Source of the DNA: Strix aluco | Lineage: Eukaryota > Chordata > Aves > Strigiformes > Strigidae | Length of the DNA: 64,000 bases | Assembly (NCBI RefSeq): GCF_031877795.1 | Contig: NC_133943.1 | Coordinates: forward strand, 12,269,001-12,333,000 | Direction of reading: 5' to 3' | Part shown: positions 45,001 to 57,169 of the stretch, piece by piece | How positions within the stretch are numbered: position 1 is the first letter of the stretch | How the letters are laid out: each line of letters opens with the position of its first letter | Notes under the pieces: generated by a model | What the model was told of the DNA's origin: nothing | What the model saw: the letters and a program-made list of their open reading frames with translations, nothing else | The model's database searches: none | Translations under genes and position numbers: made by a program

Positions 45001-48000
45001 CTAAAGCAAGTGTACTTATCAGAAGCACTTTCTGACTTATATTTAGTGTGTAATGTGTTGAAAATGAGTGGTGTGACATACAGATAATGTTTTAAGTACC
45101 CGCTTAATAAAAAGATTGCACATGCAAATGTGTTCAGGTGGGAAAAGGAAGTTTGTCATTAGTGTTGTGGGACATGTAGCAACCTTGTATTAAAGATAAA
45201 ATGAGGGAACATCGGGGCTGCCAAGTAGGGAGTGGTAGGAGATGCTTGGTGGCCTTTAGGCAGATAGAAATCTCTTAAACTGTGCTTTGGGCATAGAGCT
45301 GAGCCAGTCTAAGCCCTGGCTGCCACCCAGAGGGGTCACCCCTTCCCCATATTTTCCCTCCCACATCTCACTAGGCTTCACATATTTGTCTTCTCTTTTG
45401 TACTGACACTTGCACTCATCTGATCTGTCAGCAAACCTATTCAGGGACACAGACAGAAAAGTCTTTGTTTTGTAGGGTTAGTTTTCAGCTGGTTTAACTC
45501 CCTGAACCTTCATTCTGCGCAGCTCCAGTACTGGAATAAGGGGAGCAAACCTGTCCCTTCCAGTTGCGGCTGTAAGCTCAGTTTAGCTGGATTGCTGAAC
45601 AACACTTAGGTCTCATGACTTATTTGATAGACCCAGAAACAAAAGCTGTGAGCTTCTGTGACATTGTACCCGAGCAATATAATCTTGCTGAAAAGTAAGA
45701 AAGCTTAATGGTGCAGGCCTGGTAACATGAACCCAGCTACATCGATTCTGGGGCCTAAATTATCATCTCTGTGCAGTGTTGAATTGTGCTGTATAAACAC
45801 AGAAGTTTGAGAGTGTGCCAGTGCAGTGATTTCTGTGCCATGCTGCGTTTCAGTTGGTAGATGTGCACTTAGTATATGCAAAACCCCTCTATTAAAGGAG
45901 ATGTTGAAAGCCCCTGCCAGAGGAAGAGCCTGGGTGTTCCCAAAAAAGGAGACACCATTCCTTGTTAAGTGTATACCAAAATGTTTCCTGAATGGAGCTG
46001 GTTTGGAAGTAAGTTGAATTTTATTCTGCAGACTCTGTTCCTGGTGTAAGGCACGAGAGGGAGGTAGACTGCGGCTTTGGCCTCATGCTGCCAAGAATGG
46101 GTCCTGTCTAGGTCGGTTTGTAAAAACAAGGACGGGGAGTGAAAACGCTTGGTTTCACTCTTGGGAGTGACAGTGTTGTTACTGCAGGTGAAGGGCTTTC
46201 TGGAAAAGACAATGAAGTGAGAAATATTTTCTCTATTTTACAAAGTGTCTAGCATGCTGGTTTTGATCATCTTCTCACCAAACTGTTTTCAGCCTGACTT
46301 CTATTATCTAGTTTTTGGGAAACCTGTGAGATTGTTACAGTACAGAATAGGCTGCTAAGCACCTAGGCGGTGTTTATACAGCTCAATCCAACTATCTGAC
46401 TCTTTGGCTGTTTCATCACTCCATCAGCAAATTATGGAGTCAGCCTCCTGGGTGACCTCCACCTGCTGTACCAACATGAACCACTGACAAGTGTGCTTTT
46501 TAGTTGAAAAGCGTATTTGGGACAAAAAAAGGTAATTGGAAATAAGATAGGCTTCATCACTTGAGGCTTGGGCTTCTTTTGGGGTTTTTTTTGCCTTTGT
46601 GACTCTTTTATTGCCAGTAGAGAGAAACAACTGAAGTGCTTAGAACTGTTGGAGAATATTAGGGACAACTTTCAGTCAGCACATTCAGTCCCTTTCCCAA
46701 ACACAGCTAAGGGTGCTCTGAAGGTTCTGGCAGAAGGCCTCAGAATATTTGGGCTGCACACAACTTGGTCATGTCTGGACCATTCTCTTTGGTTTCTTCA
46801 CTGTTCTTTGTGCAGTGAACATGAAAGCTGGGTACAGTCTAGAGATTGCTGCTTTGTGAGAAGAACTGAGTGGCAAAAGGTTCAAACTCTCCTCCTTTTT
46901 GCTCAATACGAGGAAAACCGAATACACCAAATACTATATCTGTTTGCACCCAGGAGAACAAATGGGTCAGAGCATCTGAGAACTGGATCCTCCGTTAGCC
47001 AGCAGTTTGAGATGTGTTTGGTCTTTCCTTGCTTGCTGAATTGCTGCGCAAAATCCACAGCCGTTCCACTGATGTGACTTGCCCTTTTGTGGTCACTGTA
47101 CCATCTTAAGTAGCAGGCAAGGCTCTGCTTGCCTATCTTATTAAGTGCCATGGGTTTGAAGATTTTACTGAATTTTGCTCAGAACATTTGGGGTTTTTTA
47201 AATAACTGTAAAAACAGCTTTATACTACCTGCCTCCTTTTCAAGACTACCTTGCAAAACGTTTCTGAAGTTTGACATTTGGTATTGACCACCTGTACTGG
47301 GAGGTCAGCAAAAATGCAATGCACAGTTTGTTTTCCTGTGAAAATCTGACTCTTTTCAAGGTATGTCAAAGAAGTGGTGTACAGCCCCTGTAATGACATG
47401 TGAGTCTAAAATACAAGAATTTTTCATAACATCTGTCTCTGTGTTTCTGTGCTAGATGTCCATATTTTCTGAAAAGAGCTAAAATTTTATCTAGAATCAT
47501 ATGTACCTTTTTTAAGAGAGCCTGCTTTTAGTAGTGACACTAAACTAGAATTCTTGTTGCCTCTGTTGCTACTTAACTTTCCTTCTTTGTCACTAGTTTG
47601 TATTTCAGGGGGTCCCCCTGTGTTTTCAGCACTGCGGCTCAGCAGAGAAGTACAGGAGATGAGTGTGGCCCAGAAGATCCCCGTGATGAGCCCAAGCATC
47701 CTCTTTCTGACTGTGCCTTACAGCACAAAGCCATCAAATTGGAAGAACAAGTCCGGGATTTAACTGTGAGTATGCTGCTGGTGGCATCATGATGTCTTTT
47801 TTCAGTCCCCTTGATTTGGTCTGTCTTTCAGCCCTAGCTTTTTCTGTAAGCCCTGTAACACGCACACAATGCCTCTGGGCTGTGGCAGCCTTCAAAGCAG
47901 CTGTGCTCTAAGTGTGAGAGGAGGCACTGCGGAAGTACAGTCTGCCTACCCCGGAAACACCATCCATCAGTAGTAACTAGGAGCAGGACACCGGTAGTAT

Positions 48001-51000
48001 GATCCTGGCAGGCAAAACTGTATGTTGGAGATGGTCTGGTCTGTTCTTTCACAGCATTGTATAGAGAGAATGGCAGTGGCTTCATCCTGATTGGCATCAC
48101 ATGTTGTGTTGCACCAGATCCAGATTGTCTGAGAAGGAAAGTCCTCTTCAGTGACAGTGGTGTGGTGGAAATGGTGGGGATGCTGTTATAGAGACTTTGA
48201 AAAACAGATGTGACTAAGGAGAGGATTAAATACAGCAGCACTGGACAGGCAGTTCTGGAGATAGTCACCATGAGAGTACTGCTGCACCAAGCAATAAATC
48301 AGCCAGTTGCAGATCTGTTGCTGAGCCTGCCAGCTTGCCTGCTAGAGAAAGGAGTGTCTCAATAGCCGCAGTGAGTCATGCAGAAGGCAGCAGCCTGACA
48401 ATGCCGTGCTCAATTGAGCTGCACCCTGAATGCTTCTGGCCTTCACTTGGGTCTTTTGAGGGAGTTGTGGTGGTGCTGATTAATCAGTAGGAGAAGGACT
48501 TGGGTTTGCATGTAATGAAAACGCAGGAGCCCAGCACAACCTTCTGACATGAAGTGGGCTCTTTTTGAAGCCTTTCTAAGGGATTGCCAACTGTTGGGAA
48601 ATGGGTTTTACCTCCTTGTTTGATGTCTCCCCTTGCTATTGTGGTTACAGGAGCGATACCGGAAAGCCTTGGCAGATTCCGAGAATGTCCGGAGGAGAAC
48701 GCAGAAGTTTGTGGAAGATGCCAAGCTCTTTGGTGAGCAAAGTGAGGCAGAGCTGTGTTTACTGCGGTAGCCTGCCCGCCTGAGCATAAAATGCTGATCA
48801 ACGCTTTTCTCTCCCCCTGTCCTGCCCTCGTTCATTGTAGTCTGGCATGATGTCTGGTCTGGACTCTTAGTGTCTGGGCTTACTTGCTATTTTTCTGTAT
48901 GTCCAGCTGTGTCCTGTCAGGTTTACCTCAGTGACTGTTTTGTGATATTTTTCTTTTAATAAAATAGGCCCAGTGCAGTTGCGTGTAGTTCTGCAGACTT
49001 GGTTGAAATTACAGGCTCTTCTGTATGCTCAGAACTGGCTCTGGCAGGGTGTATTTCATACTCTTAGCTGTGTCATCAGGATGTGATCTTCTGTACTATA
49101 TTAACAGCCGCTTCTCTTTTGCTCTAGCTTTTAGGAGGTAGATCCTGCATGGGACAAAGGTTGTAAATTCCTATATCAGATGGTTTTTAAAACTTCTATA
49201 AGAAATATTTTAGCATCAGTGAAGTGAGCTGAATTTGTAGCTTTGGCTACAGAGGCAGGTGAAGTGGGAAGAAACTGCTGATTAATCATTGCACTCTGTC
49301 AGCACCATCTCTGAGAGTGAGAAACTGTTATTCTCCACAATGCGTGAATCTCAGAAGGTTTTTTAGTTAATTCTAGTGGCTTTGAAATTAGAGCTGCTGT
49401 ATTTTTCGTACCGTTCTTCCCATTGTGCTATAAAATGGCTGTTGACTTCTGGGCTAATCAGCACCATTGGTTTTGAGAGGGTTTTTTTAAGCTCTTTGAA
49501 TTTTATATGTAGTATGCTTGAGATTTGAAGAAAAATTAGGTTCTTTATTAGAAGTTGCTCTATGTTTCTCATGAGGTTGCTCAGTTTCTCATGGGGTCTG
49601 TAGAGGTGCAAGAGGAAAACCTGAAAAGAGGTTGTAGCAGGATGAGTGTCAGTCTCTTTTCCCAGGTAACAAGTGATACAATGAGAGGAAACAGCCTCAA
49701 GTTGTGTCAGGGGAAAAATTTCTTCACCAAAAGGATTGTCAAGCACTGGAACAGGCTGCCCAGGGAAGTGGTTGAGTCACCATCCCTGGAGGTATTTAAA
49801 AGAGGTGTAGATGTGGCGCTTAGGGACACGGTTTAGTGGTGGGCTTGGCAGTGTTAGGTTAATGGTTGGACTCGATGATCTTAAAGGTCTTGTCCAACCT
49901 AAGTGAGTCTGTGATTCTATGAAATGGTTGGTAGTTGGTCTACTTCTGTCTGCTCTTTTGTTGCTTCTTCACACTTCATTCTGTGCCTGTTTAAACATGT
50001 CTGTACAACTGTAGAGAGCACCTGACTATTGTTTCTCTTCTCTATTTTCTAATGTGTCTTTCCAGTAAGTTAGTTATGGCATCTATGTAAGTGAGGGAAG
50101 CTGGTTTTCCTGAAACTTCTGCATGATGTAATATATCACTTCTGGAAATGTATACAACCTAAACCCATTTTTCTAATGAAAAAGACTGCATGACTTTTCA
50201 TGACCAACCCAAGGACCATTTTGTCCAGTCCTTCCACAGTGGTTTTAACTTAAGAATAAAATTGTGGATGTACTTTTGAATGGTCACGTATTATTTTTAC
50301 TTACCCCTGTTGTGTTTGTTCCCCATGTGTATGGGCATTTTTGTGAGTTACCTGGCAAAACATTTATGTCTGTGGGACTGTATGAGAGGGCATGGAACAG
50401 TGTCCTAAATGACAAGTCTTAGATGCAAGAACTTTTTGGAGTGAAATACTAATGCTCTGCTTTATATGTATATATGTATATATGTGTATATATATATGGC
50501 AATGTGTATAGATGTACCTTTCGTGCATATACCTTGATTTGGGGAGTCTTTCAATTACCACCCATGGAATGATAAAGCTTTGGCTACAGGATACAGAAGA
50601 CACTGTCCGCTCTCACTAAAGTAACAGTTCAAATCAATTAGCAGCTTTAAAAGTGCTTTCAAGTTGCTATGACTTTGTGCCTGTCATTGTACTGTAGCTC
50701 TGCATGTTCTGTTAACTGCCCTCCATTTAGCTCTTGCTTCCTTGTGCCTGTAGGGATCCAGAGTTTCTGCAGGGACCTTGTGGAGGTAGCAGATATCTTG
50801 GAGAAGACTGCCGAGAGTGCCGCAGAAGAAGCAGAGCCTAGTAATCCAAATCCAACCCTGAAGAAAATCTATGAAGGCCTGTCTCTTATAGAGGCCAAAT
50901 TACAAAGTGTATTTGCCAAACACGGCCTTCAGAAGATGAACCCTGTTGGTGGCAAATATGATCCATATGACCATGAAATCGTCTGCCATGTACCAGCCGA

Positions 51001-51109
51001 GGGAGTGCAGCCGGGCACGATAGCGCTGGTGACTCAGGACGGCTATAAACTCCATGGTCGCACCATCAGACACGCACTCGTCGGCGTGGCAGTAGAGTCA
51101 CAGGAATGA
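42053..51109 (+). CDS. GRPEL2: GRPEL2, mitochondrial GrpE homologue 2
   Basis: Exons 42053-42120, 47609-47765, 48651-48732 and 50754-51109 join in phase: 221 codons with TGA, 220 aa (human 225 as I recall). The N-terminus MAARSLRRFG...PRRGR is Arg-rich and lacks acidic residues, as expected of a matrix-targeting signal. Residues about 66-125 form the long dimer helix (HKAIKLEEQVRDLT, RRRTQKFVEDAKLFG). The C-terminus carries the GrpE signature GVQPGTIALVTQDGYKLHGR (186-205). Family role: ADP/ATP exchange on mitochondrial Hsp70 (HSPA9) during protein import and folding. GRPEL1 was rejected because exon 2 (CVFSTAAQQRSTGDECGPED) and the position next to PCYOX1L fit GRPEL2. Residue 85 is Ser, where human GRPEL2 has Cys87. 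Confidence 0.97.
42779..43064 (+). repeat. Diverged tandem duplication, unit about 143 bp
   Basis: Two copies start at 42779 and 42922 (tgtgggcag). They share blocks such as aaaaaaagtcaaaatgcatg, taaatgcaataaaa and ctgtgt, in the same order. Identity is roughly 80% by eye, with small indels in the A and T runs. Confidence 0.88.
49620..49922 (+). repeat. CR1 LINE 3' fragment (5'-truncated), plus strand
   Basis: Typical CR1 3' blocks in order: aatgagaggaaacagcctcaa, aatttcttcaccaaaaggattgt, aagcactggaacaggctgcccaggga, accatccctggagg and ggttggactcgatgatctta. It ends tgattctatga at 49922. The left edge is approximate. It interrupts GRPEL2 intron 3. Confidence 0.93.
50461..50498 (+). repeat. TATATG/TA microsatellite
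   Basis: Alternating TA and TATATG units run without interruption for about 38 bases in GRPEL2 intron 3. Confidence 0.9.
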
Positions 51110-51194
51110 CGTGGGTTTACCTGTTGGCATCTGGGACCTTACTGAGCTGAGGAACCCTCAGCGCTCGGTCACAACTGCAGCTGCATGTCTTTAC

Positions 51195-51203
51195 TTATTT
51201 ATT
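51195..51203 (+). promoter_or_regulatory. GRPEL2: AU-rich element nonamer (TTATTTATT) in the GRPEL2 3'UTR
   Basis: A single exact UUAUUUAUU match 86 bases after the stop codon. Such nonamers can bind mRNA decay factors. One copy alone is weak evidence. Confidence 0.35.
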
Positions 51204-51479
51204 AAGCTAGGTTTGTATTGTATGTTGGCTTCTTTATAATGTGTGCAGTCATTTTGCCATTAATTCTAAGGTACTTGTATATTTAATAATCCTTTTTGGA
51301 ATACATGGAGTAGTACTAGGAGTCCTGCTATTTGTCAGAAACGTGGCACTGTAGCCCCTTTCTCCATCGCTCATTTCTCCATTAAGACTTGTGTGGGGAA
51401 GAGGGGAGATATGGGAGAGAAAGGGAAATTCTCTGAGAGCTAAGGAATCTCGTCTTCTGGTTCCATCTCTGAGACAGAC

Positions 51480-51643
51480 TCCTGCAGTGACCTTCAGGAA
51501 AGTAACTTCTCTGCCTCAGTTTCCATGTCTGTATTAAGGGAATATAATAATACTTACTGACCTACCTCACAGGGATGTGGTAAGGCTTTTTCTTTGCAAA
51601 GCACTTGGAAGAGGAAAAGCCCAAAGGGCTGAGTATTATTATC
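51480..51643 (+). repeat. Ancient MIR-like SINE in the GRPEL2 3'UTR
   Basis: It follows the MIR order: cctgcagtgaccttcaggaa, taacttctctgcctcagttt, tgtctgtattaaggga, ataataatacttactgacct, ctcacagggatgtggtaagg, gcaaagcacttgga and a final gtattattatc. Diverged but collinear over about 165 bases. Confidence 0.7.
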
Positions 51644-54600
51644 AGGCTGGTTTTGGTGTCTCCCCTTGTCCCCAGACCCCATGGGTGGGGATGAAGATGA
51701 TCCCTTGAAATGACATTTAGGGGCAGCTTTTTCTTATGTCACTTCAGGAAAACAATCCTAAATTAATGAAATCTCTGTCATACTAGTTGAATAGGAATGA
51801 GGTTTTAAAAAGAATTCCATTGTTGGGTCAGACTAATATTTGTTCTCCAGGTAAAATTTCAACTTGCCTCCTTGTTTCTAAAGGTAAAACAGGGAGTATT
51901 GGTTCTTGGTGGAGCCAGAAAACTGTTCTCACATCTCTTTTTCTCCAATCAAAAAGCATATTTTAGAGGAGGGTAATTTCTCTTCCCCGATGGGTATTTG
52001 TGCAGCTTTCAAGCATGATAAACTGTATGGTCTTCATTGCAGCTGCTGGCAAAATGGAGATGTGCCCTGGATCAGGAAATCTGGACTGTTTTATTTTCTC
52101 AGCTCTCCCAATAATGGTACTCGGATAACACTAACTTCCAGTACAGATTCAGATTCTGCTTTTGCGTGGTCATAGTAAACATTAAACCTTTTGAGTTTTG
52201 ATACAAGGAGAAAAATCTTTTCTACTAAAAGTCTCAAGTGCCCTTGAACCAATTTTAGCAGCGGTGACAAGAAAGCAAGAGAAGCAGAAGGCTGAGGAAG
52301 TGAAAGCTGACCTCGAGACGTCCTCTTAGTTGGAGGCATGTTGTTGTCGCAGCATGGCATATGTATTTCCCAGTGGTCCTTTTGCCTGGGAGTCCATTTA
52401 TCTCAGCTGAAAGGATGCAGTCGCTGAGTAAGATCAGAATTTAACACTTTACAGAGCAGCGAGCAGTATAATGACAGAAGAGTTCTATAAACCAGCCTAT
52501 GGTCTGCATTACAAAAAGCCAAGGCAGGAATGGTTGTTTTCAGGTGGTTTCTTACCAATTGGTTAATTCCTGCCTTCTTTGCTTTCTGGAATTAGATCTG
52601 TGGCCTGACAGTTATGAGATCCACTTCCAAAAAGTCTTTACTTGCAGTGGATGCCATCACTGGTTTGGAAGAAAGCTTATTCTTCTCCCATTCCTTTGCA
52701 GGCTTAAGTGCATAATCCTTTTGTGGTGGACTTCAAGATTACCGCGTCGTTCAATTAGCAGCTATCGACAGTGTTTTATCTGGGGAGACTATGTGCAGCT
52801 AGTTGGTTGTCATTCCAGAAATTTAAGGAAGATGCACATTTCTGATATGCTCCGTGCAAGCTGCTTTAGTGACAGCTGTGTGGGGGTGACTCGGTGGTGG
52901 ATACTTTTTGAAGCGCAGTTTTCTGCTTCTGCGTAGTTAGGTTTTTCAGGCAGGTACTTGAGATTTCAACCCTGAACAGTGCTTCATGGCGGCGTTAGAT
53001 CACTTTGGAAAAAGCTTGTTCAGTGCTCTTGTTTTATCACACTGTTGGAAATTTCAGAGATACGCAGGATTTCTGTTCAGTTTTTTGCCAGTCTACGTGC
53101 TGACTGGGTCACAGGTTATGCTGTTACTCAAGACAAAGAACAGGTAAGATATGAAACGTGGCAATGCAAGTCTTGCTGTTCTCCCTCAGGACTGTCTGCA
53201 GCCTGTTCTAAGGAAATGTGTCTTCAGCTGGAAGGAGCAGTTGGGTTCTCAGCTGAGTCTTTTTGCAATATGAGGAAAGAGCTGGTTATGGAAACTTAAC
53301 TTTGAATGTGAAACTATTTGTAAGGAACTAAACAAAAGCAAAGGCATTTAACACAACAGGTAGTTTTCTGTCATAGAAAGGCAGCAGCTTAGCTGAGCTG
53401 GATTTAAAAGTAGTGTGTGACCAGAAGTGATGGGATCCAAAATTCTCTTTAAACTGACCCATGGAGCCACTTGACTGTGAAAGTATCTACAGCTGCTTGG
53501 TCCACCTCCAGGCTGTTTGCCAAGCCTGCCTGTCTCCTCAGCCAGTGTTCACCCCTTTTTGCCTTAAGGAAATACTCTAAAATGCACTCCAGACCTTCTG
53601 TCTGTACTAAGAGGTTGGTGATTCAGCTTGTGTATCTGGGATCTGCTTTCACTGAGGCACTGTTGTTGGCTAGAGCAGGAATCTGAGGGATCCAGTTCCT
53701 GCACAGTCTTTCTCACCCTCCCACAGGCCCCGTTTAATTTTGGGCAAGCTATTTTCCCAGTTCATGCCCCAGCTTTTTAAATCTATGAAACTTCTACAGG
53801 ATCTTATTGGGCTTTTATGATGAATACTGTAAGATGTACCCATTGCTTAGAGACTCTTTTACAGAAGTTACCAAAGAGATAAATACTGTAGCTGTTGTTT
53901 GTCCTAATTTCTGCTTCCTTTGAATGGTGAAGTGAAAATGAAATAACCAAACCTGGATTCCATCAGAGAATCCAGATTTTCTAGGCAAAATTTGATTCTC
54001 TTGCCTTTCAAGCACACTTAATGATCTTTTTTATCATGGATGAGATTGCGTAAGGGTGGATAGTATTTCTCCTTTGTAGTTCTTGCTCCCTGTTTGTGTA
54101 AAGCTTGCACACTCAGCACGGTGGGGCAGAGTCCCCGTTGGTGCGGCTCCATTGCACTCTGCAGAGTTACACCAGAGAGGAGACCCACCCGTCAGCTTTT
54201 TCTCTCTGGTCACTTTATTCAACGACTCTTTAATACCACACAGGAGTACGTTAGCAGGGACCGAATAGCAGAGGAGAGGAAGTGTCATGTACCTCTTAGT
54301 CATTTCCACTCCGTTTGTCCAGCCATGAACAGAAGAGCTCGCTCTGGGAGTGCAGACGACTAGATAAGACGTGCATGTGGTGGTGATGTGTGGACCTGCG
54401 TTCCTGCTCTCAGGAAGTGGGCAGCCCACTGACCGTGGGCATTTGCCATGTTCTGTGACCTTGCCGTACCCCATCAGTGGGACGTGTTTGAGTTGAGCTC
54501 CTGGACGAGGCTCCAGTGGCACTGTCTCGTGAGTGTGGCAGCATCTTAACTCCGACCAGGGGCAGTGCAGAATGTGAATGTCGCTTTGTGAACCTTAAAT

Positions 54601-55004
54601 TCTCTGCTTCATCAGCAGAGCTTCTGTTGAAAGAGACAGCTGTGATACATCAATAGCTATTAGCAGTCCTTTAATTTTAAAAAAAAAAAATGTATTTAAG
54701 TTTTATATTGTGAATATTGTAGTATTTTTTTATTTTAAAACTTGAGATGTTTTGATATTACTTGCAAAGTCAAATGAACAAAACGTTGCTAATCTCCAAA
54801 AATCTAAGTCCATTTAGTTAGTGGGAAACCTGTATATATTGTATTTTTTTGTGTGTTTCTGTGCTCTTTGTTTACCCAAAGGTCCTGGCTGTATGAAAGA
54901 CAAAGACTGAAGTGTGGGAGTGGTGCAAGTAATTGACAACAACATTTGAGTTAATGTTGGAAAGGGCTGATTTCCTTTAGATGTCCAGATACTGTCCATT
55001 TGTT

Positions 55005-55010
55005 AATAAA
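55005..55010 (+). terminator. GRPEL2: Candidate GRPEL2 polyadenylation signal 1
   Basis: AATAAA at the start of an A-rich run, followed by T-rich sequence (ttgcttctttttcc). Confidence 0.5.
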
Positions 55011-55135
55011 AAAAAAGAATTGCAGTTGCTTCTTTTTCCTTTTTTCCCTGCCCCAAACTGCTGCTCGTTCTGACTGCTGCTCAAATCAGGTGGGACTGCA
55101 GAAGGTTTCTCGCCGTTCCTGATCCGATGGTCTAA

Positions 55136-55141
55136 AATAAA
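55136..55141 (+). terminator. GRPEL2: Candidate GRPEL2 polyadenylation signal 2
   Basis: AATAAA 126 bases beyond the first, with a T/G-rich stretch about 50-80 bases downstream (cacacgtgtgtgcgtgctgtc). Confidence 0.5.
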
Positions 55142-55165
55142 GGCTGTAGTCCTTAAACATTTTAT

Positions 55166-57169
55166 TAACAATGCTTTAGGTGGACTCCCAGAAATGCTCA
55201 CACGTGTGTGCGTGCTGTCTTTCCTCACGCAGGTGTGTTGTTGGGGATTTCTGCACTGACAAACTGTCCAGGTGTGTCATTCCCTGGTACTTCCATGGCT
55301 GCCCCCGTGTCTGCTCCTGGTAACTCCGCTCATGGACCATTGTGTAGAGAAATGCCGTCTGCCCGCCTTTGGTGGTGGTTCATTCTGCAGAACTCTGCTA
55401 GCAGTTGAGATCTTGATACCTGGTTTTATTTTTGCCATCCTGTTCTCTCACAGCTCTGCTTTGCTGCGTTTTTGCCCTTGTGTGTGGTGTGTTGTAGCAG
55501 GCGTGCTGTATGGCTCGCTAAGGATGGCTTAACATACAGTGTGTGTTAGCGCTTGTGGTATCCGCAGGCGGGTTATAATTTCAGGGATTTGTTGGAGAAG
55601 AGAACAGGCTTTCTCTGTAGGGGTGTGATTGTAACAGATCTCATTCTCCCTTCCTGCATTCTCTGCAAAAACAGCCGTGCCTCTGTTCCTGGTTTTGCCA
55701 CAGTGCCCCTGGGCACTTCTCACTAGAAAAAAGCCTTTGCAAAAGGCTGTTCACAAATGGCCTTTCTGGGGTGAGATCTAAATTTCTGTGCTAAAGATCT
55801 GGCAGCAAGGTCGCCTTGTGATGGCGGAGGCTATGTCCCATTACAGGGGCTCTTCCTCATTCTACTAGTTAGTGTGGGCACTGCTCGGTGTTTGCTGACC
55901 AGACCAGGAAACGTTGCTGCCTGCTGCTGCATGAGTTCATTTCTGGCTCTGCTGGTTTTTCTCTGCAGCAACAGCGAGAGTTGGGAGTTTTCAAACCACA
56001 GCCACCACCATCTGCAGAAAAGCATCGGGGCTTGTGAGCACGGGGAAGAGCATTTTGCTTACGGTGTGGTATTGCGGAACGCCTGCGAGCAGGGCACGGT
56101 CTGCCGTGAGAGGGAGGTGATCGGGCGCGGCGCTGACCCGGACTCCTCGGAGCCTTGCTGTGTGTACAGACAGATTTCTGGTCACCCACAGCCGTGGTGA
56201 AATCAGGCCCGTTAAGTAAGAGCTTGTTAAAACCTGAGGCATGCTGCAAAGGTAGTGTGCTGTGTTTTAAGCAGCTTTGGGAACGTCGCCTCCCTGTTCT
56301 GGTGGGTTGATAGTGCCCATTGTAAGGACTTGGGTGAGCTGAGCAACTGTAGGTTTTGTCTGTGCCCCCCCCATATGTTCACACCTGAATGTCTGGGTCG
56401 TGCATGCTCCCCCATGCAGGAACTCTGAAGCAGCTCCTGGCTGGGGGATAGAGGGGGCCTGTGCTTGTGTTGCCTTTCTTCTGAGACAGTTCGGTGATGG
56501 ATTCTCAAACTAAATTTTGTCACTTGGTACAGAGCCAGCCCTGGGCCACGGCAGGCTCAGGGGCTGTAGTTACATGTCCTACCTGTTCCAGAGTTTTTGC
56601 TCAGTCTTTTTGCTATCCTTTGTAATCTGAGTAGCAGCAGGCTCCCAGGTGGGATCCCCATGGCACAAGCTGCTTGCTGTCGGGCACCTTCTTTTACCCA
56701 GGGTGGAAAGTGCAAGCAAAAGCTTTGAAATGGCCTTGCCGATGCACAAGCCGCACAGGATCCATCCTACTCCCCCCAGCCGGGTACCGAGCACCGCGTG
56801 CCATCGCCCGTGTGCAGGCTGAGCACACGGACACACCGGCAGCAGCTCGGCCCGAGCTCTGCCCTACGGCGCAGCCCCCATGTGCTCGCAGCGGGTGAGA
56901 GGTGAGGCCGGGGGGAGCAACTGGGGTCAGGCCCTTGGTTCGCCGTGGGGTTGATGGCGAGGGGGATGCTGCTGAGCGTGCGGTGGATGCGCAGCCGCCC
57001 GTGGGGAACGGAGAGCACCGAGGATCCTCGCTGGAGCTGTGCCTGGGGTGGTTCATGTGCCACCCCCAGCGCTCCTGGATGCTGAGGGTCTCCTCTGACC
57101 CTCGTTGGCGTTCCCTGAGGACGAGTGCTGGGGGATAAGCCATCACAAGGCCTGCTTTTACACTGCTGC
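55166..57169. other. GRPEL2-PCYOX1L intergenic DNA
   Basis: Mixed composition, becoming GC-rich after about 56700 as the PCYOX1L island approaches. No gene, RNA gene or repeat was recognised on either strand. Confidence 0.55.

Larger units (their letters stand above)
42121..50753 (+). other. GRPEL2: GRPEL2 introns 1-3
   Basis: Intron 1 (42121-47608) begins in the CpG island and then turns markedly AT-rich. It holds a tandem duplication of about 143 bp but no other gene. Intron 2 (47766-48650) shows nothing notable. Intron 3 (48733-50753) holds a CR1 tail and a TATATG microsatellite. A few open frames of 60-170 codons have no recognisable content. Confidence 0.7.
51110..55165 (+). other. GRPEL2: GRPEL2 long 3'UTR (probable)
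   Basis: AT-rich DNA from the stop to two AATAAA signals near 55.0-55.14 kb. Contains an AU-rich nonamer, a MIR-like SINE and A/T runs near 54680-54735. A 145-codon open frame at 52499-52936 has no recognisable content. That the transcript runs this far is inferred from the lack of earlier canonical signals in good context. Confidence 0.55.

Noticed and set aside
52499-52936. 145-codon + strand open frame after GRPEL2
   Set aside because: Lies in the probable 3'UTR, Cys/Trp-rich without a family resemblance, no splice or promoter context.
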